From the NCBI RefSeq assembly GCF_003991975.1, contig NZ_CP029822.1, positions 1,798,001 to 1,862,000 on the forward strand: a stretch of DNA of 64,000 nucleotides. The letters run 5' to 3'. A program made the translations under genes and the position numbers. Of the stretch, positions 9,434 through 18,497 are shown piece after piece (the first letter of the stretch is position 1; each line of letters begins with the position of its first letter). The DNA comes from Entomomonas moraniae. GTDB taxonomy: Bacteria > Pseudomonadota > Gammaproteobacteria > Pseudomonadales > Pseudomonadaceae. The notes under the pieces were generated by a model. That model saw only the letters and a list, made by a program, of their open reading frames with translations, was not told the DNA's origin and made no database searches.

Positions 9434-11005
9434 ATGGACATATTGAGATTTGCTATCACATTGCTTGTTGTAGGCACCCTAATCATTGGATGTGATAATC
9501 AATCAACGCCACAAGGCGTACAAAAAAATCAGCTCGTAGTCCAAGCAAAAGAAGGAATTAATAAAAAATATTGGATTCAAGGCTACAGCATGCTCACTCA
9601 AAATAATCATGTGGATTGGTCAACTAAAGATACTATAGGTATTTCTCTTTTAGCCAATTATCAAGTACAAAGCTATCATGATAAAGAAATTAAACTCAAT
9701 GTATTAGCAGATTATACTGAGTTACAAGTAAGAGGGTTAGCGGCCTACCCTTCTACCAGCATACAAACTATTTTAAACAAAGGAATGTTATACCAATTTA
9801 ATTTAGGTAGTAACCAACCGCAGACGATCTCTATACAAGATACAGCGTTACAACAAGGCATTGAAGCAACCGTGGCAATAAAACAAGAATATCAATACCT
9901 ACAATTTATTATTGCACCGCCTTTTATTCCTGCCGCCATTCCACTGGCGAAGCAACAACAGATTGTACTTGACCATTTTATGGGCTTAAATAAAGTCACA
10001 GTCCAAGTCGATGAGATCACTGATAACAAACTGTTCATTACATTACTTTCCACAGAACAAGCTAATAAGCTTTATGGAAAAGCAATTATCAATAAAATGA
10101 CAGGTTGGATTGAAAAAATGGCTTTGGTGAAAGATACGCAAATTGCAGGCTCTGTTAATCAAAGCATGCGAACACTCTTGTTAATGGGACCTGCACGCTG
10201 GTCTAATAATAGTCAGCACCAGCTGATTAAAGAAATCAATAACAATGACTCACGTTACTTACAATCATTTCCTATTAAGGGATTTGATAAAGTAATGTGG
10301 GGACAGCAGCAACAACAAGAAAGTGCACTAAAACCTAGCAAAGGTGAGCTATTTGTGCTCAATATGCCCAATGCGCCAAAACAACTGATGTTATTAATAA
10401 CAAATAGTGTAGGCGCTACTAATAATCTAGGGCAATACAAAGTAGAAAATGCAAAAGTTGAACAACAAACTGAGCTAAAATTATTACCTGCACCTAGTTT
10501 AGACTTAAATACAGCTGCTGATAATAAAACAATTAATGTAGCGACTTATAAACCTATTCTCAACCCGACTACAGCGAATGAGCGAGTCGCTACTATAAAA
10601 GCAATTTCGGCAGATGTCAGTTTTACACCTTATCAATTAGAAACACTAACATTACCCATTAATAATAAAAAAGAGCAAACAGTATCCTCTGCAAAGAATG
10701 ACTTCAGCATTAGCATAACGCCTATAAATAAATCAAAAACATTCCTTATTAGCTGGCAAAATAAAGAAAACGTTTATTTTGACATTAACCTAATCAATAG
10801 TGCTAGAAATGCTACAGTGCAAATGATTCAACCCACCACATCGGCATGGTTAACGCCTAGTGAATCCAATATCATTAATGGGCTTAACAACAATCAAGTT
10901 AAAGCACAAATTAACTTCGACGGTGAAGTTCCTAATTCACTTGAAATTAATTTGCTAAAACAAGGTAATAAAGCAATATATACTTATCCTGTTCTCTTTA
11001 AATAA
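9434..11005 (+). CDS. Unknown large lipoprotein
   Basis: 523 residues of a family I do not recognise. The N-terminus is a lipoprotein signal, MDILRFAITLLVVGTLIIGC, with the lipobox cysteine at residue 20 followed by Asp, which could favour inner-membrane retention by the Lol +2 rule. The rest is polar, rich in Gln, Asn and Thr, predicted mostly beta, with no Cys-rich or catalytic motif visible. It stands alone between the methyltransferase-like gene and the convergent GTPase operon. The codon usage resembles its neighbours. Confidence 0.7.
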   Translation: MDILRFAITLLVVGTLIIGCDNQSTPQGVQKNQLVVQAKEGINKKYWIQGYSMLTQNNHVDWSTKDTIGISLLANYQVQSYHDKEIKLNVLADYTELQVRGLAAYPSTSIQTILNKGMLYQFNLGSNQPQTISIQDTALQQGIEATVAIKQEYQYLQFIIAPPFIPAAIPLAKQQQIVLDHFMGLNKVTVQVDEITDNKLFITLLSTEQANKLYGKAIINKMTGWIEKMALVKDTQIAGSVNQSMRTLLLMGPARWSNNSQHQLIKEINNNDSRYLQSFPIKGFDKVMWGQQQQQESALKPSKGELFVLNMPNAPKQLMLLITNSVGATNNLGQYKVENAKVEQQTELKLLPAPSLDLNTAADNKTINVATYKPILNPTTANERVATIKAISADVSFTPYQLETLTLPINNKKEQTVSSAKNDFSISITPINKSKTFLISWQNKENVYFDINLINSARNATVQMIQPTTSAWLTPSESNIINGLNNNQVKAQINFDGEVPNSLEINLLKQGNKAIYTYPVLFK

Positions 11006-11038
11006 GATCTATCCCCCTTTAGGGGGATAGCTTACAGA
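11006..11038. terminator. Hairpin between convergent genes (possible bidirectional terminator)
   Basis: A perfect nine-base G/C-containing stem (11009-11017 with 11022-11030, loop TTTA) lies between the stop of the lipoprotein gene and the stop of the roadblock gene. T-runs are weak on both strands, so termination efficiency is uncertain. Confidence 0.5.
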
Positions 11039-11442
11039 TCTTTTGGTAATTGATCTACCAGTGTCATCGACACATTTTTGGCTTGTTGAATAACACGTGC
11101 TAATAGTGCCTGATCAGAAGCTACAACACAAAGAATCATTGGATAGTGTACATAAGGAATATCCATGACTATCAAAAAGCCACCGTCACTTTCAATCATC
11201 ACATGTCGATATTGTTTACCCATTTCGGCTTCTAGTGTTGCCATGCTACCAATTGCAGATAACGAGCTAGATAGCGCAGAGAGCTTATTGATATTGGCTT
11301 GGTAAGTATATTTCGAAGACACTTCAAACCCATCCGCTGTTGAAATAATCGCAGCATTAACACTTTTTACATTAGTTAGTAATAAACTAAGTAGCTCTTC
11401 TGAGATATTTTGTACTATATCTGAAATACTATCATCTGACAT
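11032..11442 (-). CDS. Roadblock/LC7 domain protein (MglB/CvnB-like)
   Basis: 136 residues forming one roadblock/LC7 domain: NVKSVNAAIISTADGFEVSS, then LSALSSSLSAIGSMATLEAEMGKQYRHVMIESDGGFLIV. This is the pattern of small GTPase-activating or scaffolding proteins such as MglB of Myxococcus and CvnB of actinobacterial conservons. It starts five bases after the stop of the GTPase gene, so the two are surely co-transcribed. Inference: it regulates or binds that GTPase. It lacks any signal peptide and is cytoplasmic. Confidence 0.87.
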   Translation of the reverse strand: MSDDSISDIVQNISEELLSLLLTNVKSVNAAIISTADGFEVSSKYTYQANINKLSALSSSLSAIGSMATLEAEMGKQYRHVMIESDGGFLIVMDIPYVHYPMILCVVASDQALLARVIQQAKNVSMTLVDQLPKDL

Positions 11443-11447
11443 TATTG

Positions 11448-11975
11448 TTAATCCTTAGTCTCCAATTGTGTTAGTAAAATATCTAACACATTCAATACTT
11501 CTTCCTTTTTTCGTACATCCACACCAATAATTGGACATATCACATTATAAGAAGCTGCCACATCAGCGAAATCATCTAACGATGGGGACTCATTCGGTTT
11601 CATTCTACCGACGCAAACAACGCTTCCAGTTGCCTTTATCAGATCAGCAAAATTATCTAAATAAATTTTTAAATCAGCAAGAGGATTAGGCCGTGTATGA
11701 TCAATTAAAATAATAACGCCCATTGCCCCTTGAGCCAGAGTACGCCACATAAAAGAAAAACGCTCTTGCCCCGGGGTTCCATAAAGACGCAAACGTTCTG
11801 TTTCACTAATAGTAATCTGGCCATAATCAAATGCAACTGTCGTTAACTCTTTATCAAAAGACTTGTCTGTATTTTTTACATCTGTGGAAATAGGGGGAAT
11901 TTCACTGATAGACGAAATCAGCGTTGTTTTACCTGCACCAACTGTACCAGTAATAATAAACTTATATTCAATCAT
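11448..11975 (-). CDS. Small Ras-like GTPase of the conservon/MglA-like group
   Basis: 175 residues. The P-loop G1 is GTVGAGKT (10-17) and the G3 region is YGTPGQERF (65-73), with Tyr-Gly in place of the Asp of the usual DTAGQ, as in CvnD-type GTPases. LIDHTRPNPLADL and DVRKKEEV (153-160) also fit that group. The G4 base-recognition motif NKxD is not recognisable; the corresponding strand reads VCVGRMKPNES (120-130). It sits seven bases downstream of the 450-residue gene and five bases upstream of the roadblock gene. Probably a nucleotide switch for polarity, motility or signalling; the target is unknown. Confidence 0.87.
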   Translation of the reverse strand: MIEYKFIITGTVGAGKTTLISSISEIPPISTDVKNTDKSFDKELTTVAFDYGQITISETERLRLYGTPGQERFSFMWRTLAQGAMGVIILIDHTRPNPLADLKIYLDNFADLIKATGSVVCVGRMKPNESPSLDDFADVAASYNVICPIIGVDVRKKEEVLNVLDILLTQLETKD

Positions 11976-11982
11976 AAAGGGA

Positions 11983-13335
11983 TTACTTCCTTACGAGCCC
12001 CAATGCTGCACGTATCCTATACAAAATCCCTTTTCGTTTTGACGTATTAGTGTTTATTGGTTGATCGCTCACGTCTTCACTATTTGAAACTATTTGATCA
12101 ACATATTCAGCAACATTAACAGAGACTACCGCATCAAAAAAACGCTGACAGACGGATACTGGTAAATCGGATTGCTTTGCCATATCACTTACAGACATTG
12201 GCATATTAATGACCATCGAAGCTAAAATGGCATTGCCGGGATGCTGTTGGATAAGGTCAGCCTTTGGCCAACGTAATAATTTTATACGAGGACTTTTATC
12301 CTCTGCTTGAATTGGCAAATTTTCTATTAAATCCTCTACCATATTTTGCCTAACCATTTGAAGAGCATTATCTTTAGAGAGATCATCATCAGAGGGGCTA
12401 TTGATAAGACTATCTTTCTCATCTATAAGATTAACGTCTTTATCTTTAACGGACTTATTATTAAGTTGTGAATCATCTACTATTTTATTAACCATAACCT
12501 CTGGCATTTCAGACACCACATCCGTTAGTGTTGGTGGAGCTAAACGGATTTCCTCTTTTAGATTAACTGAATCAGAAATAGGTGAAAAAGTAGATATTTT
12601 GTTACTTAAAGGGTCACTTCGTTCGACAGTAGGATTAAGCTTCAAATTTACAACTTTTTTAGCATAAACTTGCTCTTGTTCAAGACTTTCCACCAGCTCT
12701 AATGAAAAAGGTTTAGCCTCTTTTTTTGCTTCTAATTTATTAGCTTCAAGTTCTAAATCAAGCGTTTTAAATAGTTCAAGATGGGTTATGACACCTTCAT
12801 CATTCTTTTGATCATCTCGCTTATTTTCTTCGGCTAACGCTGTTGGCTTAGTTGTAACAAAATCAATCATTCCATCTCGATTTAATAAAGGATTAATAGA
12901 GGAAGCTTCTTCCGGCATGATTTGTTGCTTTGAACCATTAGGTTTAGCCAAATGGCTAGCTGCTACATAATTTAATGAAAACTCTGTTTGAATGTAATTT
13001 CTTTCAATCTCAGAGAGTCGATCAACTAACTGTAATGCCCTAATAGGCAAATCAATACGCACCAAAGCACGTGCATTTTTAGGATAAAACATATCCCCTA
13101 ATACGCAAACAACTTGCTCTTTTGTGATTGTGGCAAAAGGATCAACGCTGGGATCACTCGATTTTTTTACATCACTACCTACCATAACAACGCGTGCATT
13201 GCTACCATTATTAATCCACTTAAAACCATCATTTGAGCTATACAACGCAATAATAGAATGAATAAGAATTTCTTCACGGCGGCTAAGATAAATAGTAGTG
13301 TAATGAATAAAATTATTTTCAATGGCCATTAACAA
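11983..13335 (-). CDS. Uncharacterised 450-residue partner of the GTPase/roadblock pair
   Basis: I do not recognise a named family. The N-terminal 130 residues look globular (YTTIYLSRREEILIHSIIALYSS; then VRIDLPIRALQLVDRLSEIE). Residues about 130-345 are polar, charged and probably disordered. The C-terminal 75 or so residues (from RIKLLRWPKADL through ASMVINMPMSVSDMAKQSDLPVS) resemble a small winged-helix domain of the kind seen at the end of DprA. It is the first gene of the three-gene operon, so it is likely an effector or adaptor for the GTPase. No membrane segment is visible. An alternative start is Met 3. Confidence 0.75.
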   Translation of the reverse strand: MLMAIENNFIHYTTIYLSRREEILIHSIIALYSSNDGFKWINNGSNARVVMVGSDVKKSSDPSVDPFATITKEQVVCVLGDMFYPKNARALVRIDLPIRALQLVDRLSEIERNYIQTEFSLNYVAASHLAKPNGSKQQIMPEEASSINPLLNRDGMIDFVTTKPTALAEENKRDDQKNDEGVITHLELFKTLDLELEANKLEAKKEAKPFSLELVESLEQEQVYAKKVVNLKLNPTVERSDPLSNKISTFSPISDSVNLKEEIRLAPPTLTDVVSEMPEVMVNKIVDDSQLNNKSVKDKDVNLIDEKDSLINSPSDDDLSKDNALQMVRQNMVEDLIENLPIQAEDKSPRIKLLRWPKADLIQQHPGNAILASMVINMPMSVSDMAKQSDLPVSVCQRFFDAVVSVNVAEYVDQIVSNSEDVSDQPINTNTSKRKGILYRIRAALGLVRK

Positions 13336-13619
13336 ACGTATCCTGTTTATACCTTATCAATTTTTAATAAAACTATAAAACACCCAATCCTTATGAGAGA
13401 AAAGATAAAGTGCCTTGACTTAAACTAAATAAAGTTTACTCACTCCAATGGTGTTATTCTAACATCTCTAATGATCTAATTCCTTAAAAAATAGTGAACT
13501 TCAAGATCTTTTTCAGCATTTGATGCCAAATAGCACTTATTAATAGCTAAAAACTTATATTTTATATAAAATGGCTAAGTAGAATAATTCACTTCTTATT
13601 CAAATAATGTAGTTGAAAC

Positions 13620-14114
13620 ATGAGCAATATAGAAAAACAACAAACAACACCAAAAAAACAGCATATTGTCGTTGTAAAAGTCATCAGTGCAATGACACTT
13701 TTTCTATTGGGCCTTCCTTTTTTAATGTTTCTAGCGACAAGCTACTATACAACAAAAGGGTTAGCTATGGATGTCTACTTAATGGGACAAGAATATACCA
13801 ATAAAGTGGACCAATTTTATAAAGAAAACAACGCTTGCCCCGCCAACCAAGACATTATATCCGTTATTACAGAACTAGATATTACTGAAAAGATCAACTT
13901 CCTAGCAGATGCAAAAGGCAATACCTGCTATATTGCATTGTCTCTCAAATCATTAAACGGAACATTTACTAATAAAGTCATGGTGCTAGGCAAAACATTT
14001 AATACACAACTAACAACCAACACGGCTTGGAATTGTTACTCGAATATTCATTCTATTTATTTACCCAAAAATTGCTCAACAGATATGCCAAAAAACACAC
14101 AAATCAATAAATAA
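13620..14114 (+). CDS. Pilin-like single-pass membrane protein of unknown function
   Basis: 164 residues: a short basic, Gln/Thr-rich cytoplasmic start, one membrane helix (about residues 21-43), then a periplasmic domain. The periplasmic part has ACPAN near the start, CYIALSLKS in the middle and WNCYSN-IYLPKNC near the end. A Trp-x-Cys followed by LP-x-x-C pattern is common in the C-terminal half of type IV pilins. The prepilin peptidase site (Gly before Phe-Thr-Leu-x-Glu) is absent, so it may be a pilin-derived domain on an uncleaved anchor. It is divergent from the GTPase operon and convergent with clpS. Confidence 0.7.
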   Translation: MSNIEKQQTTPKKQHIVVVKVISAMTLFLLGLPFLMFLATSYYTTKGLAMDVYLMGQEYTNKVDQFYKENNACPANQDIISVITELDITEKINFLADAKGNTCYIALSLKSLNGTFTNKVMVLGKTFNTQLTTNTAWNCYSNIHSIYLPKNCSTDMPKNTQINK

Positions 14115-14125
14115 TCGAAAAGCAA

Positions 14126-14488
14126 CTATTCTTGACGTTCTACTTCACAAAGCAAAGGATGCTCATTATTTCTTGAATACTCATTAACCTGCATAGCCTT
14201 TGTTTCAGCAATATCTTTTGTATAAATACCGCATAATCCCTTTCCCTCTGTATGAACTTGCAACATAACACGGGTTGCTTTTTCATTGTCCATAGCAAAA
14301 AAAGTCTCTAAAACATCAACTACAAAATCCATTGGGGTATAATCATCATTTAAAATAATGACTTTATACATAGAGGGCCGCTTTAACTCAGGCTCAATGT
14401 ACTGAGTAAACACATTATAATCAGCCTCACGCTCCCATTCATCATTACTCTGACAAAAAATCTGTTCCATTGATCGGTCACTTACCAT
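14126..14488 (-). CDS. clpS: ATP-dependent Clp protease adaptor ClpS
   Basis: 120 residues (114 if translation begins at the second Met, 14470). The family core is clear: [21 protein letters not shown], then [29 protein letters not shown] and PLLCEVE. ClpS delivers N-degron substrates to the ClpAP protease. In most gammaproteobacteria clpA lies directly downstream; here the next sequence downstream is the end of the pilin-like gene, and no clpA is in the window. Stops of the two genes are eleven bases apart. Confidence 0.95.
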   Translation of the reverse strand: MVSDRSMEQIFCQSNDEWEREADYNVFTQYIEPELKRPSMYKVIILNDDYTPMDFVVDVLETFFAMDNEKATRVMLQVHTEGKGLCGIYTKDIAETKAMQVNEYSRNNEHPLLCEVERQE

Positions 14489-14563
14489 TTTGATAACTAA
14501 TTATAAAAAGGATTAATTCGCTTTATTATACTAAAAGCATTCACTCACAAGGTCAATATGCAA

Positions 14564-15439
14564 CTATTTACGTTGCCCCGTTATACGAACCCATCCCTCT
14601 TTTACAACAACACGGGATAAATTAAAATAAGCTTCATAAGCATTACAAACCTCAATTGCCTGCTCTTCTAAAATACCTGATAAACAAATCCAGCCATTTG
14701 ATCGTGTTAACATAGCTAACTGAGGCGATAGTGTCACAAGCGGCCCAGCTAAAATATTGGCTAAAACAATATCAGCAGTAACATCCGGCATTTTTTCAGG
14801 CAAATAAGTTTCTAAACTCTTTGCAGGTATATGGTTGCGTTTAGCATTCTCTATTGTTGCTTCCAAGGCTTGCTTATCAATGTCGGTCGCCACAACCTTG
14901 TTAGCACCTAACAGTAATGAGGCAATGGCTAAAATCCCTGAACCACAGCCAAAATCAATCACATCAATTCCCTCTGGCATATACTGATCCAGCCACTCCA
15001 AGCAAAGTGCAGTTGTTGGATGTGTACCTGTTCCAAAAGCAAGACCGGGGTCTAATAGTAAATTAACTGCGTTAGGATCGGGGGCATCACACCAACTTGG
15101 TACAATCCAAAGCCGCTTACCAAAACAAAGCGGCTTAAAGCTATCCATCCAACTGCGCTCCCAGTCTTGGTCAGACAGTATCTCTAACTCATATTCAGGT
15201 AACTCGCCCAATGTCTGAACAAGAGAAAATAATAGCTGATCAGCAGAAGTATCCCCTTCAAACAATGCTAATAAATGAGTATTTTTCCATAACGGTGTTG
15301 TTCCCAACTCAGGCTCAAAAATAGGTTGATCCTCAGCATCCATAAAAGTCACAGACACAGCACCACAACCTAATAAAATATCTTCATAGTTTGCTGCTTG
15401 CTCAGGTGTAATTGCTATCTTTAATTGTAACCAAGCCAT
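14564..15439 (-). CDS. prmA: Ribosomal protein L11 methyltransferase
   Basis: 291 residues. PrmA trimethylates ribosomal protein L11. The N-terminal substrate-recognition domain precedes a class I methyltransferase core: [35 protein letters not shown] (SAM motif I), [12 protein letters not shown] (motif with NxL). The ATG at 15439 is preferred over an in-frame upstream start at 15463 because AGGATGG sits seven bases before it and the protein then begins MAWLQLKI as in the family. In Pseudomonas prmA is next to accC; here a small orphan gene lies between. Confidence 0.95.
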   Translation of the reverse strand: MAWLQLKIAITPEQAANYEDILLGCGAVSVTFMDAEDQPIFEPELGTTPLWKNTHLLALFEGDTSADQLLFSLVQTLGELPEYELEILSDQDWERSWMDSFKPLCFGKRLWIVPSWCDAPDPNAVNLLLDPGLAFGTGTHPTTALCLEWLDQYMPEGIDVIDFGCGSGILAIASLLLGANKVVATDIDKQALEATIENAKRNHIPAKSLETYLPEKMPDVTADIVLANILAGPLVTLSPQLAMLTRSNGWICLSGILEEQAIEVCNAYEAYFNLSRVVVKEGWVRITGQRK

Positions 15440-15663
15440 AAACCATCCTAAATAAATTTTCAAAAAGTATTTAAGCCATACTTAATAAAAAATAGAAACT
15501 CATTATTTAATTTTTATAGCCGACTTAAAGAGGGCTATAGATTAATTTCTATTATAAAATAAACCTAAATAAAAAACGTCTATTCTTTCCAGTAAACTCT
15601 AAATCTTTTCTAATACTATGATAAATTCATTAAGTTATCCAACAAACTTTTAGATGCACTAAC

Positions 15664-15930
15664 ATGATAAGTATTGATTATATCACACTAACTGCAGGGA
15701 ACTACGGTACAGGTAAAGGAAGCTTCTCCAGAAAAAGGTTTTATATGATAGGAGCAGGCTTTATAAAATCACTACTCGGCATTAAAATATCTGAAGTGGA
15801 AAATATTGAAGTTAAAGATAAATCAACGGAGGACGCTATCCTCGCTGTATATTTTAAGAATGGTAAAAAATTCTATTCCTCACCAATATATCAGCTTATA
15901 CAAAAATTAGGGCAGACTATGAAGCACTGA
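15664..15930 (+). CDS. Small orphan protein, possibly PH-like fold
   Basis: 88 residues not recognised. The sequence (GKGSFSRKRFYMIGAGFIKSLLG, KISEVENIEVKD, AVYFKNGKKFYS) alternates short strands and ends in a helix, reminiscent of the small PH-like modules found in short-N-terminal/SHOCT proteins, but this is a weak resemblance. No signal peptide. It is on the opposite strand to the flanking accC and prmA genes, inserted in an otherwise Pseudomonas-like gene order. It is preceded by about 200 bases of AT-rich sequence and no strong ribosome site. Confidence 0.5.
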   Translation: MISIDYITLTAGNYGTGKGSFSRKRFYMIGAGFIKSLLGIKISEVENIEVKDKSTEDAILAVYFKNGKKFYSSPIYQLIQKLGQTMKH

Positions 15931-15956
15931 AATTCTAATCTATGGAATATGCATCA

Positions 15957-15994
15957 TAAAAAACCCCGCAAACCTAATGATTAAATTTGTGGGG
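15957..15994 (-). terminator. Terminator of the accB-accC operon
   Basis: Stem 15964-15972 pairs with 15986-15994 (8 of 9 pairs); on the minus strand it is followed by a run of T residues. It lies about 24 bases past the accC stop. Confidence 0.75.
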
Positions 15995-16017
15995 CTTAGC
16001 AATAACGTATCAAACTA

Positions 16018-17364
16018 TCATTTTTTTGAGCTTAACTTATGCTCTAAGTAATGAATATTAACGCCACCTCGACAGAATCCTGGGTCACAAACCAATGTTT
16101 TATGTAAAGGCGCATTACTTTTAATGCCATCAATCACTAATTCATCCAATGCATTACGCATGCGCGCCAGAGCTTCATCACGATCGGCCCCATAAGTAAT
16201 CAATTTACCAATGAGCGAATCATAATTTGCAGGTACGCGATAACCATCATATAAATGAGAGTCAACACGAATGCCATTACCGCCTGGGGCATGGAAATAA
16301 CGCACCAAACCAGGAGAAGGCATAAAGGTATCAGGATCCTCTGCATTGATACGACACTCAATAGCATGACCACGAATGACAATATCTTTTTGCTTAATCG
16401 ATAACTTCTCGCCACCCGCAATACGTAACATTTCTTTTACGATATCAATCCCCGTTACAGCCTCAGTAACAGGATGCTCAACTTGAACACGAGTATTCAT
16501 TTCAATAAAATAGAAATTACCATCTTCGTATAAAAATTCAAACGTACCCGCACCACGATAGCCAATATCAATACAGGCCTGAACACAACGTGCCTGTACT
16601 TCATGACGGGCCTTTTCATTAATATAAGGAGCTGGGGCCTCTTCAATCACTTTTTGATGACGGCGTTGTAATGAACAGTCACGATCACCTAAATGAATGG
16701 CATTGCCTTGTCCATCAGATAGTATCTGTACTTCAACATGGCGTGGATTAACAAGAAATTTTTCTAAATATACTACAGGGTTACCGAATGCAGCTTCAGC
16801 CTCTGTACGCGTTAAACGGGCTGACTTAATTAAGTCTTCCTCTTTATGTACAACACGCATACCACGGCCGCCGCCACCACCTGCTGCTTTAATAATAACA
16901 GGGTAACCTACTTCTCGGGCAATTTTTAAAGCTTCTGCTTCATCTTCAGGCAAAGGGCCATCAGAGCCAGGTACAGTAGGGACACCCGCTTTTTTCATCG
17001 CATGCTTAGCAGATACTTTATCACCCATTAAACGAATAACATCTGCCGTAGGGCCAACAAAAGTAAAACCTGAGTTTTCAACTTGCTCAGCAAAATCAGC
17101 ATTTTCAGCTAAAAAACCATACCCAGGATGAATAGCCGTTGCACCCGTTACCTCTGCCGCCGCAATAATTGCAGGAATATGCAAATATGACTTAGCCGCA
17201 GGAGCAGGCCCAATGCAAACAGACTCATCAGCAAGACTTAAATGCATAAGCTCGCTATCTGCTTTTGAATAAACAGCAACTGTTTTAATGCCTAACTCTT
17301 TACATGCACGTAAAATACGTAAAGCGATTTCACCGCGATTAGCGATTAATACTTTCTCTAGCAT
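16018..17364 (-). CDS. accC: Acetyl-CoA carboxylase, biotin carboxylase subunit
   Basis: 448 residues, full length for AccC. The biotin carboxylase N-terminal domain ([21 protein letters not shown]), ATP-grasp domain with the glycine-rich loop [33 protein letters not shown], and the catalytic segment [16 protein letters not shown] are all present. It carboxylates the biotin on AccB, first step of fatty acid synthesis, in the cytoplasm. It follows accB by eighteen bases in one operon and is terminated at 15957-15994. Confidence 0.97.
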   Translation of the reverse strand: MLEKVLIANRGEIALRILRACKELGIKTVAVYSKADSELMHLSLADESVCIGPAPAAKSYLHIPAIIAAAEVTGATAIHPGYGFLAENADFAEQVENSGFTFVGPTADVIRLMGDKVSAKHAMKKAGVPTVPGSDGPLPEDEAEALKIAREVGYPVIIKAAGGGGGRGMRVVHKEEDLIKSARLTRTEAEAAFGNPVVYLEKFLVNPRHVEVQILSDGQGNAIHLGDRDCSLQRRHQKVIEEAPAPYINEKARHEVQARCVQACIDIGYRGAGTFEFLYEDGNFYFIEMNTRVQVEHPVTEAVTGIDIVKEMLRIAGGEKLSIKQKDIVIRGHAIECRINAEDPDTFMPSPGLVRYFHAPGGNGIRVDSHLYDGYRVPANYDSLIGKLITYGADRDEALARMRNALDELVIDGIKSNAPLHKTLVCDPGFCRGGVNIHYLEHKLSSKK

Positions 17365-17382
17365 GGCTAGTCCCCTTACCTA

Positions 17383-17838
17383 TTAAACGATTGTAAATAG
17401 TGGTTGATCGTATTCTACAGGCTCACCATTTTCAACAAGAATTGAGTCAATAACACCACTCACTTCTGATTCAATATGATTCATCATCTTCATTGCTTCA
17501 ACAATACAAAGAACATCGCCTTTCTTAACAGTTTGACCAACTTCTACAAACTTTGGTGCTGTAGGTGATGGTGAACGATAAAATGTTCCCACCATTGGAG
17601 AACGAACAACAGTTCCTTTGAGTGATTGAGAAGGTGCAACCTCTGGCGCAACTGGAGAAACGCTAACAGGGGCAGGAGCTACTGGGGCAGCTTGAACGGG
17701 TGCTGCAATATATTGTTGAGCACCTCTATTCATATTACGACTAATACGAACAGATTCTTCATTTTCATGAATCTCTAATTCATCAATACCTGATTCTTCT
17801 AATAATTCGATTAATTTCTTAACTTTACGTATATCCAT
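17383..17838 (-). CDS. accB: Acetyl-CoA carboxylase, biotin carboxyl carrier protein
   Basis: 151 residues: an N-terminal dimerising helix ([21 protein letters not shown]), an Ala/Pro/Val linker, and the biotinyl domain with the biotinylation motif [10 protein letters not shown] and the thumb sequence [15 protein letters not shown]. Carrier subunit of acetyl-CoA carboxylase, partner of AccC encoded immediately downstream. The aroQ stop lies eighteen bases upstream of its start, which suggests aroQ-accB-accC form one transcription unit. Confidence 0.97.
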   Translation of the reverse strand: MDIRKVKKLIELLEESGIDELEIHENEESVRISRNMNRGAQQYIAAPVQAAPVAPAPVSVSPVAPEVAPSQSLKGTVVRSPMVGTFYRSPSPTAPKFVEVGQTVKKGDVLCIVEAMKMMNHIESEVSGVIDSILVENGEPVEYDQPLFTIV

Positions 17839-17855
17839 TATATTTAACTCTCTGG

Positions 17856-18302
17856 TTATTTATGTTGTTTAACTTGTTCAATGGCTGATTGCAAAGCAAA
17901 GAGATAACCTCGGGCACCGAGCCCGCAGATAACTCCTACAGCCACATCTGAAAAATAAGAATGGTGACGAAAAGGTTCACGTTTATGCACATTACTTAAA
18001 TGAACCTCTATAAAAGGGATATCAACCCCCAATATTGCATCCCTGATAGCAACACTCGTATGCGTGAATGCTGCTGGATTAATAATAATAAAGTCAATCG
18101 CCTCATCACGAGCAGCATGAATACGGTCTATTAATTCATACTCTGCATTGCTCTGTAAATAAGACAATTGATGACCATGCTCATGAGCATAAGCCTGTAA
18201 TTCTGTATTAATTTGAGCCAGTGTCGTATAACCATACACACTAGGTTCTCGAGTACCCAATAAATTTATATTAGGTCCATGTAAAAGTAAAAAAGAAGCC
18301 AC
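17856..18302 (-). CDS. aroQ: 3-dehydroquinate dehydratase, type II
   Basis: 148 residues. Type II dehydroquinase converts 3-dehydroquinate to 3-dehydroshikimate in the shikimate pathway. Signature segments are [20 protein letters not shown], the flexible lid with catalytic Tyr, [16 protein letters not shown] and [20 protein letters not shown]. It heads the aroQ-accB-accC operon, an order kept in Pseudomonas. About 195 bases separate it from the upstream dsbD gene on the same strand. Confidence 0.97.
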   Translation of the reverse strand: MASFLLLHGPNINLLGTREPSVYGYTTLAQINTELQAYAHEHGHQLSYLQSNAEYELIDRIHAARDEAIDFIIINPAAFTHTSVAIRDAILGVDIPFIEVHLSNVHKREPFRHHSYFSDVAVGVICGLGARGYLFALQSAIEQVKQHK

Positions 18303-18497
18303 GGCTATCCCTTTATTCTATCTATTATCACAAGGCGTAATCCAACGGTTCATCTGCTACTTCAATGCTCTAGTTCTTGAAGATACAAACAGAATAACCG
18401 AAATTCGTCGCATTTTAACGTATTTATTTACAAGCCGCACTACTTTTTTTAGTATTTATTAATAAAATTGATAAGATCGGTGAATATCAACAATAGT

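Noticed and set aside
13425-13460. Possible promoter with a short inverted repeat upstream of the pilin-like gene
   Set aside because: TTGACT is present but no -10 box at a good spacing was convincing in this AT-rich stretch.
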